The notes: a model not told the origin generated them from the sequence alone. A stretch of 64,000 bases of DNA from Paucilactobacillus hokkaidonensis JCM 18461 (GCF_000829395.1 NZ_AP014681.1:1-64000); one strand, 5' to 3'. Numbered from the stretch's first letter, positions 17,966-27,423 are shown. Program-made: numbers and translations.

Positions 17966-19261
17966 ATGCAAGTCTTTTTTGCCGTTGGAATTTTCTTACT
18001 CACATTATTATTCGTTATCTGGCAACCTAGAGGATTATCAATTGGATGGACAGCCGTTGGTGGTGCAATTTTAGCATTATTGTTTGGCGTGGTGAGTTTT
18101 AAAGATGTTGGAACAGTTACCGGAATTGTCTGGAATGCCACCTTATCTTTCGTGGCTATTATTCTGATTTCACTCATTTTAGATCAAATCGGATTTTTTG
18201 AATGGGCCGCCTTACACATGGCTCGCTGGGCAAACGGTCACGGTATTCGCATGTTTATTTTGGTGACCACCTTAGGCGCCGTCGTTGCTGCCCTTTTTGC
18301 TAATGATGGGGCTGCTCTGATTCTTACCCCCATTGTTTTAGCAATGGTTCGTGCCTTACACTTTGATGAAAAGCAAGTTTTCCCTTTTATTATTGCCAGT
18401 GGCTTTATTGCCGATACCACTTCTTTACCAATGATTGTTAGTAACTTGGTAAATATTGTCTCTGCAGACTTTTTTGGAATTTCCTTTTCAGCGTATGCGT
18501 TAAGAATGTGGATTCCTGATCTATTTTCGCTGTTAGGTAGTATTGGTATCCTGTATCTTTACTTTCGAAAAGCATTGCCACGAAAATTTGATGCCACTCA
18601 GGTTGCGGAACCCAGTTCTGCACTAAAAGATCAGCGACTTTTCAAGTTTTCATGGGTCGTCTTAATCCTCCTATTGATTGGTTACTTTAGTAGCGGTTTC
18701 TTAGGAATCCCCGTCTCCTTTATCGCACTGAGTATTGCGGCTATTTTTCTGATAGTTGGTCAAATAAGTTCCCATGTTAATGCGATGGCAGCGATTAAAG
18801 GAGCTCCTTGGAACATTGTCTTTTTCTCAATCGGTATGTATGTCGTAGTCTACGGCCTTCAGAACGTTGGTCTAACAACATTATTATCAGGTGTCATTAC
18901 CGAAATCGCAAAAGGTGGTCGGTTTGCTGCCACAATGGGCATGGGCTACTTAGCAGCACTTTTATCGTCATTAATGAATAACATGCCGACCGTCATGATT
19001 AATGCACTATCAATCAAAGGCGCTGACGTTTCAGGGCTCATCCATCATACGTTAGTGTACGCAAACATAATCGGCTCAGATTTGGGACCTAAGATTACCC
19101 CAATTGGCTCTTTGGCTACATTAGTCTGGCTACATGTGTTAGCTCAAAAGGGAGTTAAAATTAAATGGGGGACTTATTTTAAAATTGGAATTGTAACCAC
19201 GATCCCAGTGTTGTTTATTACCCTATGTGGCCTCTGGTTATCATTATCGATTTTTGGTTAG
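17966..19261 (+). CDS. arsB: ArsB, arsenite efflux permease
   Basis: A 431-residue integral membrane protein of the ArsB/NhaD superfamily, the normal length (about 429), with about 12 hydrophobic segments. [18 protein letters not shown] and [15 protein letters not shown] are the conserved ND/NNMP half-repeats of the transport core. It exports arsenite, alone with the proton gradient or with ArsA as an ATP-driven pump. AGGAGG precedes the ATG. Confidence 0.96.
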   Translation: MQVFFAVGIFLLTLLFVIWQPRGLSIGWTAVGGAILALLFGVVSFKDVGTVTGIVWNATLSFVAIILISLILDQIGFFEWAALHMARWANGHGIRMFILVTTLGAVVAALFANDGAALILTPIVLAMVRALHFDEKQVFPFIIASGFIADTTSLPMIVSNLVNIVSADFFGISFSAYALRMWIPDLFSLLGSIGILYLYFRKALPRKFDATQVAEPSSALKDQRLFKFSWVVLILLLIGYFSSGFLGIPVSFIALSIAAIFLIVGQISSHVNAMAAIKGAPWNIVFFSIGMYVVVYGLQNVGLTTLLSGVITEIAKGGRFAATMGMGYLAALLSSLMNNMPTVMINALSIKGADVSGLIHHTLVYANIIGSDLGPKITPIGSLATLVWLHVLAQKGVKIKWGTYFKIGIVTTIPVLFITLCGLWLSLSIFG

Positions 19262-19297
19262 AAAATATAAATCACAATTACTTTGGAGATGAATAGA

Positions 19298-19633
19298 ATG
19301 AAAAAAATAGAGCTTTTTGAACCAGCAATGTGTTGTTCAACCGGTGTTTGTGGTCCCAGCGTTGATAAGGAATTGATTCAAACAACGGCCATTCAGCGGT
19401 ATGTCAGTGTGAATGCACAGGGGCAGGCCATGTTCATTCGTCGTAATTTAGCCCAGAACCCCGATGCCTTTGTTCGAAATCCGATTGTTGCCCAAGAACT
19501 AAAACGTCAGGGTATAAATGCTTTACCAATTACGTTAGTGGATGGTCAGTTGGTAAAAACCGGTGAATACCCAACCATTAACGAGTTTAGCAGTTACTTA
19601 GACATGGATTTAGTAGCTGCTTTGGTTCACTAA
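19298..19633 (+). CDS. arsD: ArsD, arsenite metallochaperone
   Basis: A 111-residue ArsD. The metalloid-binding triad is in MCCSTGVCG (adjacent Cys pair plus Cys five residues on). ArsD hands arsenite to ArsA, raising the pump's affinity. I chose the ATG at 19298, 9 nt after GGAG; two earlier in-frame starts overlap that site. Confidence 0.94.
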   Translation: MKKIELFEPAMCCSTGVCGPSVDKELIQTTAIQRYVSVNAQGQAMFIRRNLAQNPDAFVRNPIVAQELKRQGINALPITLVDGQLVKTGEYPTINEFSSYLDMDLVAALVH

Positions 19634-19655
19634 TAGTTTAGATGGAGGATTAATG

Positions 19656-20072
19656 ATGACACAAATTTATTTTCTATGTACTGGAAATGCTTGTCGAAGT
19701 CAAATGGCTGAAGGATTCGCTAAAAAAATTTTAGGCAATGATTGGCGCGTTGCCAGTGCGGGAGTCGAGGTGCATGGCTTGAATCCATTGGCTGTTAAAG
19801 TTATGGCTGAAAAAGGAATAGATATTTCCCAGCAAACATCAAAGTTAATTGATCCCGATTATTTGCTTCACAGTGACCTAGTTGTCACCTTATGTGGAGA
19901 CGCTCGTGATCGCTGTCCAGTCACCCCACCAACGGTCAAGAAAAAGCATTGGCCACTTCCAGACCCGGCTTTAGCAGCTGGATCCGAACAGGATAGAATA
20001 GTAGTTTTTCGGAAGGTCAGAGATCAAATTGAGCAGCAGATTATTGACTTAGCAAAAGTCGGTAACCTCTGA
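19656..20072 (+). CDS. arsC: ArsC, thioredoxin-coupled arsenate reductase
   Basis: A 138-residue low-molecular-weight-phosphatase-type arsenate reductase (pI258 class). The nucleophilic loop is CTGNACRS (Cys8), and the redox-relay pair is Cys80 and Cys87 ([10 protein letters not shown]). It reduces arsenate to arsenite, which ArsAB then expels, so the operon protects against both forms. GGAGG is 7 nt before this ATG; a second ATG is immediately upstream. It is the last gene before the right transposon end. Confidence 0.96.
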   Translation: MTQIYFLCTGNACRSQMAEGFAKKILGNDWRVASAGVEVHGLNPLAVKVMAEKGIDISQQTSKLIDPDYLLHSDLVVTLCGDARDRCPVTPPTVKKKHWPLPDPALAAGSEQDRIVVFRKVRDQIEQQIIDLAKVGNL

Positions 20073-20161
20073 GGAATCAGTAGGTCCGTAACCAATACGA
20101 ATTTTAAAATAGCGGTAGAAAACCGTATATTCAGATAACAAACATTCTGAGTGTTCGGCTT

Positions 20162-20199
20162 CCTACCGCTACTTTTCGTATGGATGTTCCATTAACCCC
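20162..20199 (-). repeat. Tn3 right terminal inverted repeat
   Basis: 38 bp whose reverse complement begins GGGGTTAATGGAACATCC, differing by one base from the left end. A weak further copy of the inner part (TAGCGGTAGAAAACCG) lies near 20112-20128. Confidence 0.92.
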
Positions 20200-20201
20200 T
20201 G

Positions 20202-20834
20202 AATGAACTCAAACAGCAGTATATCGATGGCTATAATAATTCAAGCCCTAATAAACTATCAACAGTTCCAGATAAAGTAGCCAATCAAGCTGAGTATTCT
20301 CAACGAATTTGGGTGCATGGCGACGTCATGACGACACGAATGAAAGAAACCCTGAACAAGGGTTTGAGTCGCCGCATGAAAAAATCAGACATCAATAAAA
20401 TGACCCGCAGTATTCCTCAAAGCGGTGATCGAATTGATGACAATTTAGCAACGCCTATGAACCAAATGCTATCCAGAATTTATACGTTAACAACTAATGA
20501 AGCTATACGCAATAGCAACGGTGGTAAGAATAGAGCGTATGATCAACAGAATGTTCAGTATGTGATGTGGTTAACCGAGGAAGATGATCGTGTTTGTGAT
20601 ATTTGTGAACCACTTGATAGACAAACATTTGCCTATGGACAAGCACCGATTCCAGTCACGGATACTCATCCAAGGTGTCGTTGCCAGCTGGTAGCCTGTG
20701 ATGAAGATGGGAATCTGCTGTCTGGTGAACTGATAGGGTATTTAAGGAACAAAAAAAGCCCACTTAGTTTAAAACTAAGTGGGTCAGGAATATTATTAAT
20801 TGGCTTCGCTCACAACAAAGTCGAGGGGTGCTAA
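20202..20834 (+). pseudogene. Phage head morphogenesis protein (MuF/SPP1 gp7 family), 5' truncated
   Basis: The frame is open from the transposon edge, so the N-terminus was lost. The C-terminal MuF hallmark is clear: EEDDRVCDICEPLDRQTF and, after about 20 residues, DTHPRCRCQLV. In tailed phages this minor head protein lies between portal and scaffold. The last 25 codons read through a stem-loop that belongs to the opposite strand, so the C-terminus may be altered too. It keeps its normal order relative to the scaffold and capsid genes downstream. Confidence 0.82.
20751..20783 (-). terminator. Terminator for the minus-strand GlsB gene pair
   Basis: CCCACTTAGTTT / AAACTAAGTGGG stem followed, on the minus strand, by C and seven T residues; 100 bp after the glsB-like stop. 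Confidence 0.85.
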
Positions 20835-20884
20835 CTAAGTTAGCATCTATAATTAATATAAGAACCTTAAATGAAGCTTAAAAA

Positions 20885-21133
20885 CTAATTCTTTGATTTA
20901 CCGACAAAGAAAGAAACTACAGCAACAACAACTACTGCTCCAATAATTGAAGGAATAATTGCCATTCCGGCTAATTGAGGGCCCCAAGATCCGAGTATAG
21001 CTTCTCCAATAGAGGAACCAACTAATCCGGCAACAATATTAGCAATCCACCCCATTGATTTTCCTTTGCTAGTAATTGCTCCAGCAATAGCACCAATGAT
21101 GGCACCAATAATTAAAACCCATAACCAATGCAT
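20885..21133 (-). CDS. GlsB/YeaQ/YmgE-family stress membrane protein
   Basis: An 82-residue, very hydrophobic protein with three predicted helices rich in Gly-Ala-Ile (IIGAIIGAIAGAITSKG, WIANIVAGLVGSSIGEAILG, the C-terminal VVVVAVVSFFVG). It belongs to the transglycosylase-associated/GlsB family, often found with Gls24/Asp23 stress genes. A paralogue sits at 54474-54725. It is coupled to the small upstream gene, with GGATGATG overlapping that gene's stop, and is inserted between phage genes in the opposite direction. Confidence 0.88.
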   Translation of the reverse strand: MHWLWVLIIGAIIGAIAGAITSKGKSMGWIANIVAGLVGSSIGEAILGSWGPQLAGMAIIPSIIGAVVVVAVVSFFVGKSKN

Positions 21134-21139
21134 AAAACA

Positions 21140-21271
21140 TCATCCTCTCTTATTTTTCGAAGGATGTTTTTTAGATTTGTTATAATTTTGAATTTCTTTA
21201 AAAATGGCTAATAAAAGTTGAGATATAGAAATGATAATTGATATTTTTGACCAAAGTCCAAATCTTTTCAT
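21140..21271 (-). CDS. Small membrane protein preceding the GlsB gene
   Basis: A 43-residue peptide starting MKRFGLWSKISIIISISQ with one hydrophobic helix and a Lys-rich tail. GGAGGA lies 6 nt before the ATG. Its stop overlaps the ribosome-binding site of the GlsB gene, which argues that it is really translated. No family recognised. Confidence 0.55.
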   Translation of the reverse strand: MKRFGLWSKISIIISISQLLLAIFKEIQNYNKSKKHPSKNKRG

Positions 21272-21481
21272 ATGAAATCCTCCATTATCTAAATTGCATC
21301 CTTCTAAATCTAATTATAGGCAATTGAATATTTGCATACAAGTTATTCGATTGTGCCATTCTTTTTAAAATAGGAATTTTTGATTTGCCTTTTTTCTCAA
21401 TTACAGGCGTTAAAGAATAATCGATTTAATTATTGCACTTACAAACAATTTAGTCTGCGGACTTAAAAAGGAGTTTTGATG

Positions 21482-22127
21482 ATGAGAACAAATTTGCAAT
21501 TTTTTGCTGATCCTAACCCAGAACCTAAGCCAAACGATTCCAACCCAAATCCTGATGGTAAAAATCAAAAGCCAGCTGGCAAGACCTACACACAGGATGA
21601 TATTGGAAAGATGATGGCCTCTAAGGCTAAAGAAGTAGAAAGCAATCTGCGGGATGATTTTGAAAAGGGAGCTTAAGCAAAAGGAACAAGAATGGCTTGA
21701 AAAGGGTGAAAAACGAGCCAGCATGAATGCTAGTGAGAAGGTCCAAGCCGATTTAGAAGAGCAACGACAAGCCTTAAAAGAACAGCAAGACCGTCTTCAA
21801 GAAAAATTAGATGAAGCTGATCGTAAGGATGCTTTAGCTGCAACTAAAACTGTTCTAACTGACAAGCACATTCCAGCTGAATTTGCGGAGTTTATTAGTG
21901 ATGTTAAAGAAGATGTTCGTAACAATAACTTAGATAAGTTTACAAACTTATTTAACAAAGCAGTTCAGGAAGCTGTTGAAAAGAAAGTTACGGGTAATCA
22001 ATCACCACAGAATGGCGGTCAACAATTTAACGCTTCTATGACACGCGAAGATTTTGCGCAGATGAGCCTTGAAGAGCAGACTAACCTTTATCGTCAAAAC
22101 CCAGATTTGTACAACAAACTTAAATAG
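21482..22127 (+). pseudogene. Phage scaffold-like protein (DUF4355), frameshifted
   Basis: The first frame (MRTNLQFFADPNPEPKPND to RDDFEKGA) stops at 21676; the conserved sequence continues one frame over as RELKQKEQEWLEKGEKR and runs to NPDLYNKLK at 22127. The break is in an AAAAGGG tract at 21663-21669. The layout (acidic Pro/Asn leader, long coiled coil, TREDFAQMSLEEQTNLY tail) is typical of DUF4355 scaffolds, which guide capsid assembly and are then removed. AAAGGAG is 8 nt before the ATG. Confidence 0.82.
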
Positions 22128-22139
22128 GAGGTGTAGGTA

Positions 22140-23183
22140 ATGACCGTAATTAACGGAAACCCTACGAATTTTAGTAATTTAATTGAACCAACAGTCTTTC
22201 TAGACTGGATCTATCGTCAAAATACTCAAACTAATCGATTTGTTCAATCTGGTGTGCTAAAAAACGATCCAGTATTAGGTGGCCGATTGCTTCAACCAGG
22301 ACGATCAGTTGAGATCCCTGCAATGAATGATTTAAGCGGTGATGCAGATGAATGGAATGATACTAACGATATTCAAACTAATGGTGTTGATTCTGCTATG
22401 GAATACTGCATTAAGATGTATCAAAGCAAGTCATTCGGTAATACTGACTGGGGAGATTTAATTTCTGGTGCAAGTACCCAACAGCAGATTGCTAATCGCT
22501 TTGGCAACTGGTGGACTCGCCAAGATACAAAGATTCTTTTAGATACTGTTAAAGCCACTTTTAACAATACTGATATCGCGACTGCCAAGACTTATGGTGT
22601 GGGTTCTGAAAAAGAATTATCCGCCTCAGACTTTGTTAAAGCACTTGCCCGCATGGGTGATGTAATGGATAACACCTTATCGACATTAGTTGTTAACTCA
22701 GCAGCTTATTCAGAAATGCGTGAACAACAATTGATTGAATACCTGCAACCTGCTGGCGTAGCTACTCCAATTGCCACTTATCAAGGTATGAGCATCATTC
22801 AAGATGATAGCATTCCGGTTGCTTCTGATGGAACTAGTTATGCACTCATCTTCGGCCCTGGAGCCATTGATTATGCAACTGCTACTCCGACTAATGGCCT
22901 AGTTGTTCAACGTGACGAATTTCAAAAGGGCGGCATGGTAGCCATTATTCAGAAACGAGTAGTTACTTGCCACGTTGCCGGAACAGATGTTGACTTGACT
23001 CAAACTAAGCCCGACACTTATTTAGCTGACTTGGCAGCGGGAACTAAGCCGTTATTCCAAGTATCCTATGACCCACGTAACATTCAATTAGTTAAATATG
23101 GTTTTAAAGTAGGAACTGATTATGTTGTCCCAACTATCAATTCACCTAAAGCTAAAGCTTCAGAAGCTGTCCAAGATCTATGA
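22140..23183 (+). CDS. Phage major capsid protein, 3' end replaced by an IS
   Basis: A 347-residue HK97-like major capsid protein: N-terminal GNPTNFSNLIEPTVFLDWIY, the VEIPAMNDLSGDADEWND region, TLVVNSAAYSEMR and KGGMVAIIQKRVVT. AGGAGG lies before the ATG. The final residues, EAVQDL and the stop, lie within the left inverted repeat of the IS5 element (from 23163), so a short native C-terminus may have been lost. It is the third gene of the head relic; tail and lysis genes are absent. Confidence 0.85.
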   Translation: MTVINGNPTNFSNLIEPTVFLDWIYRQNTQTNRFVQSGVLKNDPVLGGRLLQPGRSVEIPAMNDLSGDADEWNDTNDIQTNGVDSAMEYCIKMYQSKSFGNTDWGDLISGASTQQQIANRFGNWWTRQDTKILLDTVKATFNNTDIATAKTYGVGSEKELSASDFVKALARMGDVMDNTLSTLVVNSAAYSEMREQQLIEYLQPAGVATPIATYQGMSIIQDDSIPVASDGTSYALIFGPGAIDYATATPTNGLVVQRDEFQKGGMVAIIQKRVVTCHVAGTDVDLTQTKPDTYLADLAAGTKPLFQVSYDPRNIQLVKYGFKVGTDYVVPTINSPKAKASEAVQDL

Positions 23184-24017
23184 TTTTTGATATACTTCTA
23201 TGTAAAAATCGAGTTTAAGCTATGAAAAATTATCCCAGCAATATTACTCGGCAACAATTTGAATTAATTCGACCAGTTTTAGAAAATTTTCGTAAGCGAA
23301 CCAAGCCTCGAAAATATTACCTCTACGAGGTCTTCTGCGCGGTTCTGTATGTCTTGAAAACCGGTTGCCAATGGCGTCAAGTTCCCGGTGATTTCCCAGA
23401 ATGGCGGTCAGTTTACAACTATTACAAAATTTGGTCAACTAAAGTTGAACCAACCGCTGATTCTTTATTGGAACAAGTTTTAAAAAAATTGTCATTGATC
23501 GGCGAACTTACCAAGGACGTTCAGCTTTAACTTCGTTTATTATCGTGGACGCTCAGAGCGTCAAAAACACTGCCACTGCTGAAAACAAAGGTTACGATGC
23601 CGGTAAGAAAATCTCGGGAATTAAGCGCCATCTGGCAGTTGATATCCATGGCTTTCCGCAGGCCATTCACATGACGCGAGCGAACGTCTCTGATCGAGAC
23701 GGGGCCAGTGCAATGATCACTTTACATGCCATGCATTTACGCCAGGTTCAAAATGTCTTAGTTGATGGTGGTTATTCAGGCGTTAATTTTCAGCTCGATG
23801 TGGCAAGTAATTTAAACGCAACCGTGCAGGTTGCGAAGCGTAATGAGTTGCATCGATTCAAAGTCATACCCCAACGTTGGGTAGTCGAACGCTCCTTTAG
23901 TTGGTTAGAGAATTGTCGGCGACTTTGGAAAAATTGTGAGCGTCAATTAACCACCAGTCTGCAAATGGTCGTTTTGGCGTTTTTAGCACTATTACTCAAG
24001 AGATTTTAGACAGCCTC
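23163..24017 (+). mobile_element. IS5-family element (IS427-like, two-frame)
   Basis: The left end GAAGCTGTCCAAGATCT (23163-23179) and right end, read inward GAGGCTGTCTAAAATCT (24001-24017), bound about 855 bp. It sits between the capsid gene and an ISL3 fragment. A close relative starts at 63431, also in plus orientation. Confidence 0.85.
23222..24009 (+). CDS. IS5-family transposase, probable programmed frameshift
   Basis: Frame A (23222-23530) carries the N-terminal domain ([33 protein letters not shown]). Frame B continues as [13 protein letters not shown] and then [20 protein letters not shown] (first catalytic Asp), [10 protein letters not shown] (second Asp) and [17 protein letters not shown] (Glu). 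The switch falls at a TTTTAAAAAAATTG tract near 23490. The copy at 63498 shifts at the equivalent A-run, which favours programmed frameshifting over damage. Confidence 0.85.
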
Positions 24018-24150
24018 TAAGCTCTGCCTGGATGACCAAATACTTTTTGCGACCCGAGCCCCGACCATGAAATTCCTCACGAGTACCGAACACCTGAATG
24101 TTTGTGTCTGTAATTCCCAGTAATTTAAGTGTATTATCTAGTTGAGACAT
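24018..24150 (-). pseudogene. ISL3-family transposase, N-terminal fragment
   Basis: The minus strand encodes 44 residues beginning [20 protein letters not shown], the typical start of IS1165/ISL3 transposases, and ends where the IS5 right repeat begins. Beyond the start, toward 24300, are the remains of its terminal region, including a TTTTGGAATGGAAA-type hairpin at about 24254-24284. The rest of the transposase is gone. Confidence 0.75.
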
Positions 24151-24339
24151 CTATTCCTACCCCGCTTATCTTGAGTTTCGTCGCTTAAAGCATAGCACTA
24201 GGGAGGCTTAGATGCCTTTTTTTGTTATCAAAAAGGGCCTAGTACTTTTGGAATGGAAATACTTTCCAACACCAAAAATTCTAGACCCTGTCGGAGTCTA
24301 AAACATGATAAGATTTAGTCAATTAGGAGAATAAAAATC

Positions 24340-25509
24340 GTGAAAATCAAATTTCTTACTAAAAAATTTTTTAGACCGAGACTATCTGAATTTATCTCTG
24401 TTCAAACTGATAACTTTTTGAGAAAATTAAAGCCGAGACCGTTTTTTACAAAATATATCGAGCAAGTTTTCAGAAAGAACGTTGAACCTAACGTTAGCCA
24501 AAATTGCTTGACTTTATCGGTTCTAACGGACACTCATGAAAAAGCTGTTGCCAGTTCATCGTACTATGGTCTCAACGGTGTAAGGCATATTATTGAAGCC
24601 AATAAGGCTTGCGATTCATTGCCAGTGGATTACAATATTCATTTAGGCGATTTGATCGACGGTAGTGATAAGCCAGAGATCAGTCGAGGATTGTTACAAT
24701 TCACGATGGAAAATTACCAAAATAGCCAGCGTCCTTTTTATGTGCTGGAAGGTAATCACGATGAAAATGATAAGTATGATGAACACAAATTTATTACTTC
24801 AGCCTCATTTAGACGTGACGACTACTATAATTTGGTAACGAAACATGATTTCGAACAACCTGAGATCAAACGCTTGAGTCTTGGTTCCAAAGTTGCTTGG
24901 ATCGATAAAGGGGATATTCGAGTAATTTTCTTGAATACGAGCGATATTCCCTATATCCTAAATGGCGGGACCAAGAAGTACGACTTCAAAAAAGTCCGTG
25001 GTATCCGCGAGCAACAGATCGAAGATTTAATATCTATTTTAGAAAAGACAATTGATAAGCATGTCGTAGTTTTTGGCCATGCTAATTTGATCAGTCAAAG
25101 TGGTCGTTCAGCTTTGAACTTCAACGGTGACTTAGTTCAGAAGATTTTTACTAGCTTTAATAATAAGGATTCTGGACAACTTAAAAATGAATTATCCGGT
25201 GATTTTGGAGTTAATGTTCGCTATAACTTTACTGATACCGGTATTTCGACCATATCGAATTATATTTGTGGACACATGCATTATGAAAAGCACTACAAAG
25301 TTAATGGGATTAATCATATAATATTAAATTGTTCGGCCTTAATGGGTAAAAAACATGGCGTAACGACTGATTATAATAAAAAATGGGATCGCCGATATAA
25401 TGAGATTTCCGAATTAGCTGGATATTTCATTAATATCAATCCCGACAAAATGTTGCTCCAAATATTTGGATATGGTGCAGCAACCAGATTCGTAAGTTTT
25501 GAAATTTAA
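24340..25509 (+). CDS. Metallophosphoesterase (calcineurin-like)
   Basis: A 389-residue phosphoesterase with the full set of metal-binding blocks: LTDTHEK (DxH, about 62-68), HLGDLIDG (GDxxD, about 101-108), LEGNHDEN (GNHD, about 130-137), VFGHAN (GH, about 246) and ICGHMHYE (GHxH, about 306-313). No signal peptide is evident. It has a GTG start with GGAGAA 8 nt upstream. It ends 11 bp before the truncated asnB, so the two form one unit. The substrate cannot be told from sequence; nucleotide or phosphodiester hydrolysis is the family norm. Confidence 0.85.
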   Translation: MKIKFLTKKFFRPRLSEFISVQTDNFLRKLKPRPFFTKYIEQVFRKNVEPNVSQNCLTLSVLTDTHEKAVASSSYYGLNGVRHIIEANKACDSLPVDYNIHLGDLIDGSDKPEISRGLLQFTMENYQNSQRPFYVLEGNHDENDKYDEHKFITSASFRRDDYYNLVTKHDFEQPEIKRLSLGSKVAWIDKGDIRVIFLNTSDIPYILNGGTKKYDFKKVRGIREQQIEDLISILEKTIDKHVVVFGHANLISQSGRSALNFNGDLVQKIFTSFNNKDSGQLKNELSGDFGVNVRYNFTDTGISTISNYICGHMHYEKHYKVNGINHIILNCSALMGKKHGVTTDYNKKWDRRYNEISELAGYFININPDKMLLQIFGYGAATRFVSFEI

Positions 25510-25520
25510 GGAGAATTAAT

Positions 25521-25979
25521 ATGTGCGGTATCGTCGGTTTCGTAGACAAGAAGATTGCTGACAAAAAGCCAGTTATAGAAGCTATGATGGATACGATCAA
25601 ACATCGTGGTCCAAATAGTTCGGGGGAATTAGTTAATGAGGATACGGCGCTAGGATTTCGTCGATTGAGTATCATTGATATCAACAGTGGTATGCAACCT
25701 ATTTACAATGAAGATAAATCAAAAGCAGTAATTTTTAACGGAGAAATTTATAACTACCAAGGTATTAGAGAAGAATTGATCAACAAGGGTCATACTTTTA
25801 CTACCGAAACAGATACAGAAGTATTGTTACATGGTTTTGAAGAGTGGGGAATGGAAGAATTACTTAAGAAAATTCGGAAGTTGGTCGTTGCGACCAATGG
25901 GATTCCTGAGGCAATTTTAGCCGCAGTGGTGGCACCACTGATCTGTACACCACTATTGCGGTTCCGCAAACAGCGCTAA
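25521..25979 (+). pseudogene. asnB: AsnB N-terminal domain fused to an unrelated C-terminal tail
   Basis: Residues 1-115 are the class II glutamine amidotransferase domain of asparagine synthase B: the N-terminal Cys2 (MCGIVGFV), TIKHRGPNSSGE, GFRRLSIIDI and FNGEIYNYQGIREEL are all intact. The ATP-dependent synthetase domain is absent. From about 25867 the frame passes into a 35-residue hydrophobic tail (EAILAAVVAPLICTPLLRFR) that looks like the end of a membrane protein gene, perhaps an ECF transporter subunit. This is a deletion junction. The product could at most be a glutaminase-like fragment. Confidence 0.82.
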
Positions 25980-25981
25980 AT

Positions 25982-26025
25982 AAAAGACGTAACATTGGAT
26001 GTAATTTCCAGTGTTGCGTCTTTTT
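25982..26025. terminator. Bidirectional terminator between asnB relic and degV
   Basis: AAGACGTAACATTGGA pairs with TCCAGTGTTGCGTCTT (one G-T pair) around an 8-nt loop. A-runs and T-runs on both sides suit both converging genes. Confidence 0.88.
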
Positions 26026-26027
26026 AG

Positions 26028-26888
26028 TTAGGCTAGAACCTGGACACCCAGTCCAATCAACCCGGGGCCAGTGTGCACACCAAGTGCCGGTGAAACATTA
26101 CCGGTAAAAATATGTTCAGCTTGCGGATAAAGCTCGTGTAATTCCGCGGTCAGTTGTGCGGCAATCTCGTGATTAGCACCATCGGCGACTGCCAAATTAA
26201 AGCGTTGCGCGTTGCCGATAGTTTCGGCTAGTAGCTTCTTCATTTTCAACAATGTTTTTTTCTCACCACGAACTTTGGCAACGGGGTAGTAAATGCCGTC
26301 ATCGTCGCAAGAAATAATTGGTTTGATGTTTAACAGCGTGCCGGCCATGCCAGCAACACGACCGATACGGCCACCTTTTTGTAAATAGGTTAGCGTTGGC
26401 ACGTAGAAGAAAACTTTGGTGTGTTTGGCAACTGTCCGGATTCGTGCCTCAATCTCGACCTTGTGCAGGCCTTCTTCGCTGAGTTGGGCTGCGAGGATCG
26501 CAGTTAAGCCGCTAGCGATACCGATGTTTTTTGTATCGATCACACTGACGTCTAGGCCGGAAACACGTGCAGCAATTTCAACTTGCTGAAATGTACCAGA
26601 TAAGCCGCTAGAAATACAAACAGCGATAACTTCCTTAAAGCCGTCCGCTTTGATGTCGGCAAAGGCTTTAGCAATCAGGTCACCAGTTGGTGAAGCAGTT
26701 TTCGGCACTTCTTTATCTAGATTAGCGTAAACCGTGTCCGGATCGATGGTGACTTTATCCAAAAAAATTTCATCGTGATAAGCAATCGTCATTGGGACCA
26801 TGTAAAGATGATGTTCAGCAATAAAGTCTGCTGGAACGTCAGAACAAGAATCAACAAGAATAGCAACGTGCGGGTTAATTTTAGTCAT
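26028..26888 (-). CDS. DegV-family fatty-acid-binding protein
   Basis: A 286-residue DegV protein. VDSCSDVPADF at the N-terminus, TASPTGDLIAKAF (acyl carboxylate Ser/Thr loop), SSGLSGTFQ and LQKGGRIGRVAG are the family motifs. DegV/FakB proteins bind a fatty acid and present it to the kinase FakA for phosphorylation and entry into phospholipid. I used the ATG at 26888, which overlaps the stop of the upstream DUF1836 gene; the longer start has no advantage. It may link exogenous lipid use to the fab cluster elsewhere in the window, but that is inference. Confidence 0.93.
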   Translation of the reverse strand: MTKINPHVAILVDSCSDVPADFIAEHHLYMVPMTIAYHDEIFLDKVTIDPDTVYANLDKEVPKTASPTGDLIAKAFADIKADGFKEVIAVCISSGLSGTFQQVEIAARVSGLDVSVIDTKNIGIASGLTAILAAQLSEEGLHKVEIEARIRTVAKHTKVFFYVPTLTYLQKGGRIGRVAGMAGTLLNIKPIISCDDDGIYYPVAKVRGEKKTLLKMKKLLAETIGNAQRFNLAVADGANHEIAAQLTAELHELYPQAEHIFTGNVSPALGVHTGPGLIGLGVQVLA

Positions 26889-27423
26889 GGGCAATAGCTC
26901 CTTTTTCAATTTGTGGTGCGTGCAGCATTAGCCGTTTGCTGATCAATTGGTAAATGATCGTGGTGGCGGCAGTCTGTTGAATGGCTTCATCCCATTCAAA
27001 ATTTTTGGTAAAAGGTAATGGCGTACTTTGCGCCAGATCAAGGGTCTGTAATTGGGTCGTAAAATTAGCGGCAAAGCAATCGTAGGCTGCTTGTGCCGAT
27101 AAGACGTTTAATTCACCATTAAAGCCGCTACGGATCATATCTAATGGAAATACGGTTTTGAGCAGGGTCAGCGTAATGACCGCAGCGAGATGTTCGCGCT
27201 GATAGCGTTTCTTAACGGGTTTAAACATGACCTTGTGTTTAACGTAATTATTGATCATTGCCGGAGTTACTGGATCAAGTTCTAATGGGGCTAGGTACTG
27301 GTTGACCAAATTGATCAGTTGTTCCATATAAATATCAAAATCAGGAAAATCGTCCCATTGCGGTAATTTTAGGGCCTGGATTTTTGTGAGCCATGCTTGA
27401 AAGTCATTTTCTTGGGTGGACAT
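26881..27423 (-). CDS. DUF1836 domain protein
   Basis: A 180-residue DUF1836 protein. The family core is visible: LDPVTPAMINNYVKHKVMFK, a MerR-like helix-turn-helix, and KKRYQREHLAAVITLTLLK. Members lie beside degV genes in many lactobacilli and are thought to be regulators. It overlaps degV by 8 nt and is first in that two-gene operon. GGAG lies upstream of the ATG. A long palindrome just upstream may be its operator. Confidence 0.88.
   Translation of the reverse strand: MSTQENDFQAWLTKIQALKLPQWDDFPDFDIYMEQLINLVNQYLAPLELDPVTPAMINNYVKHKVMFKPVKKRYQREHLAAVITLTLLKTVFPLDMIRSGFNGELNVLSAQAAYDCFAANFTTQLQTLDLAQSTPLPFTKNFEWDEAIQQTAATTIIYQLISKRLMLHAPQIEKGAIAHD

Larger units (their letters stand above)
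11763..20199. mobile_element. Tn3-family transposon carrying arsenic resistance
   Basis: Two 38-bp terminal inverted repeats, identical at 37 of 38 positions, bound 8.4 kb holding tnpA (minus), a res-like gap, tnpR (plus) and arsRABDC (plus). Tn3 elements normally make a 5-bp duplication, but the outer 5 bp are ATATC on the left and TGAAT on the right, and the flanks are unrelated (repB versus a phage gene). The ends have therefore been separated from their original target by recombination or adjacent deletion. Confidence 0.92.

Noticed and set aside
23222-24009. IS5 transposase as a simple pseudogene
   Set aside because: The break falls at the same A-run as in the second copy at 63498, as expected for programmed frameshifting in two-frame IS5 elements.
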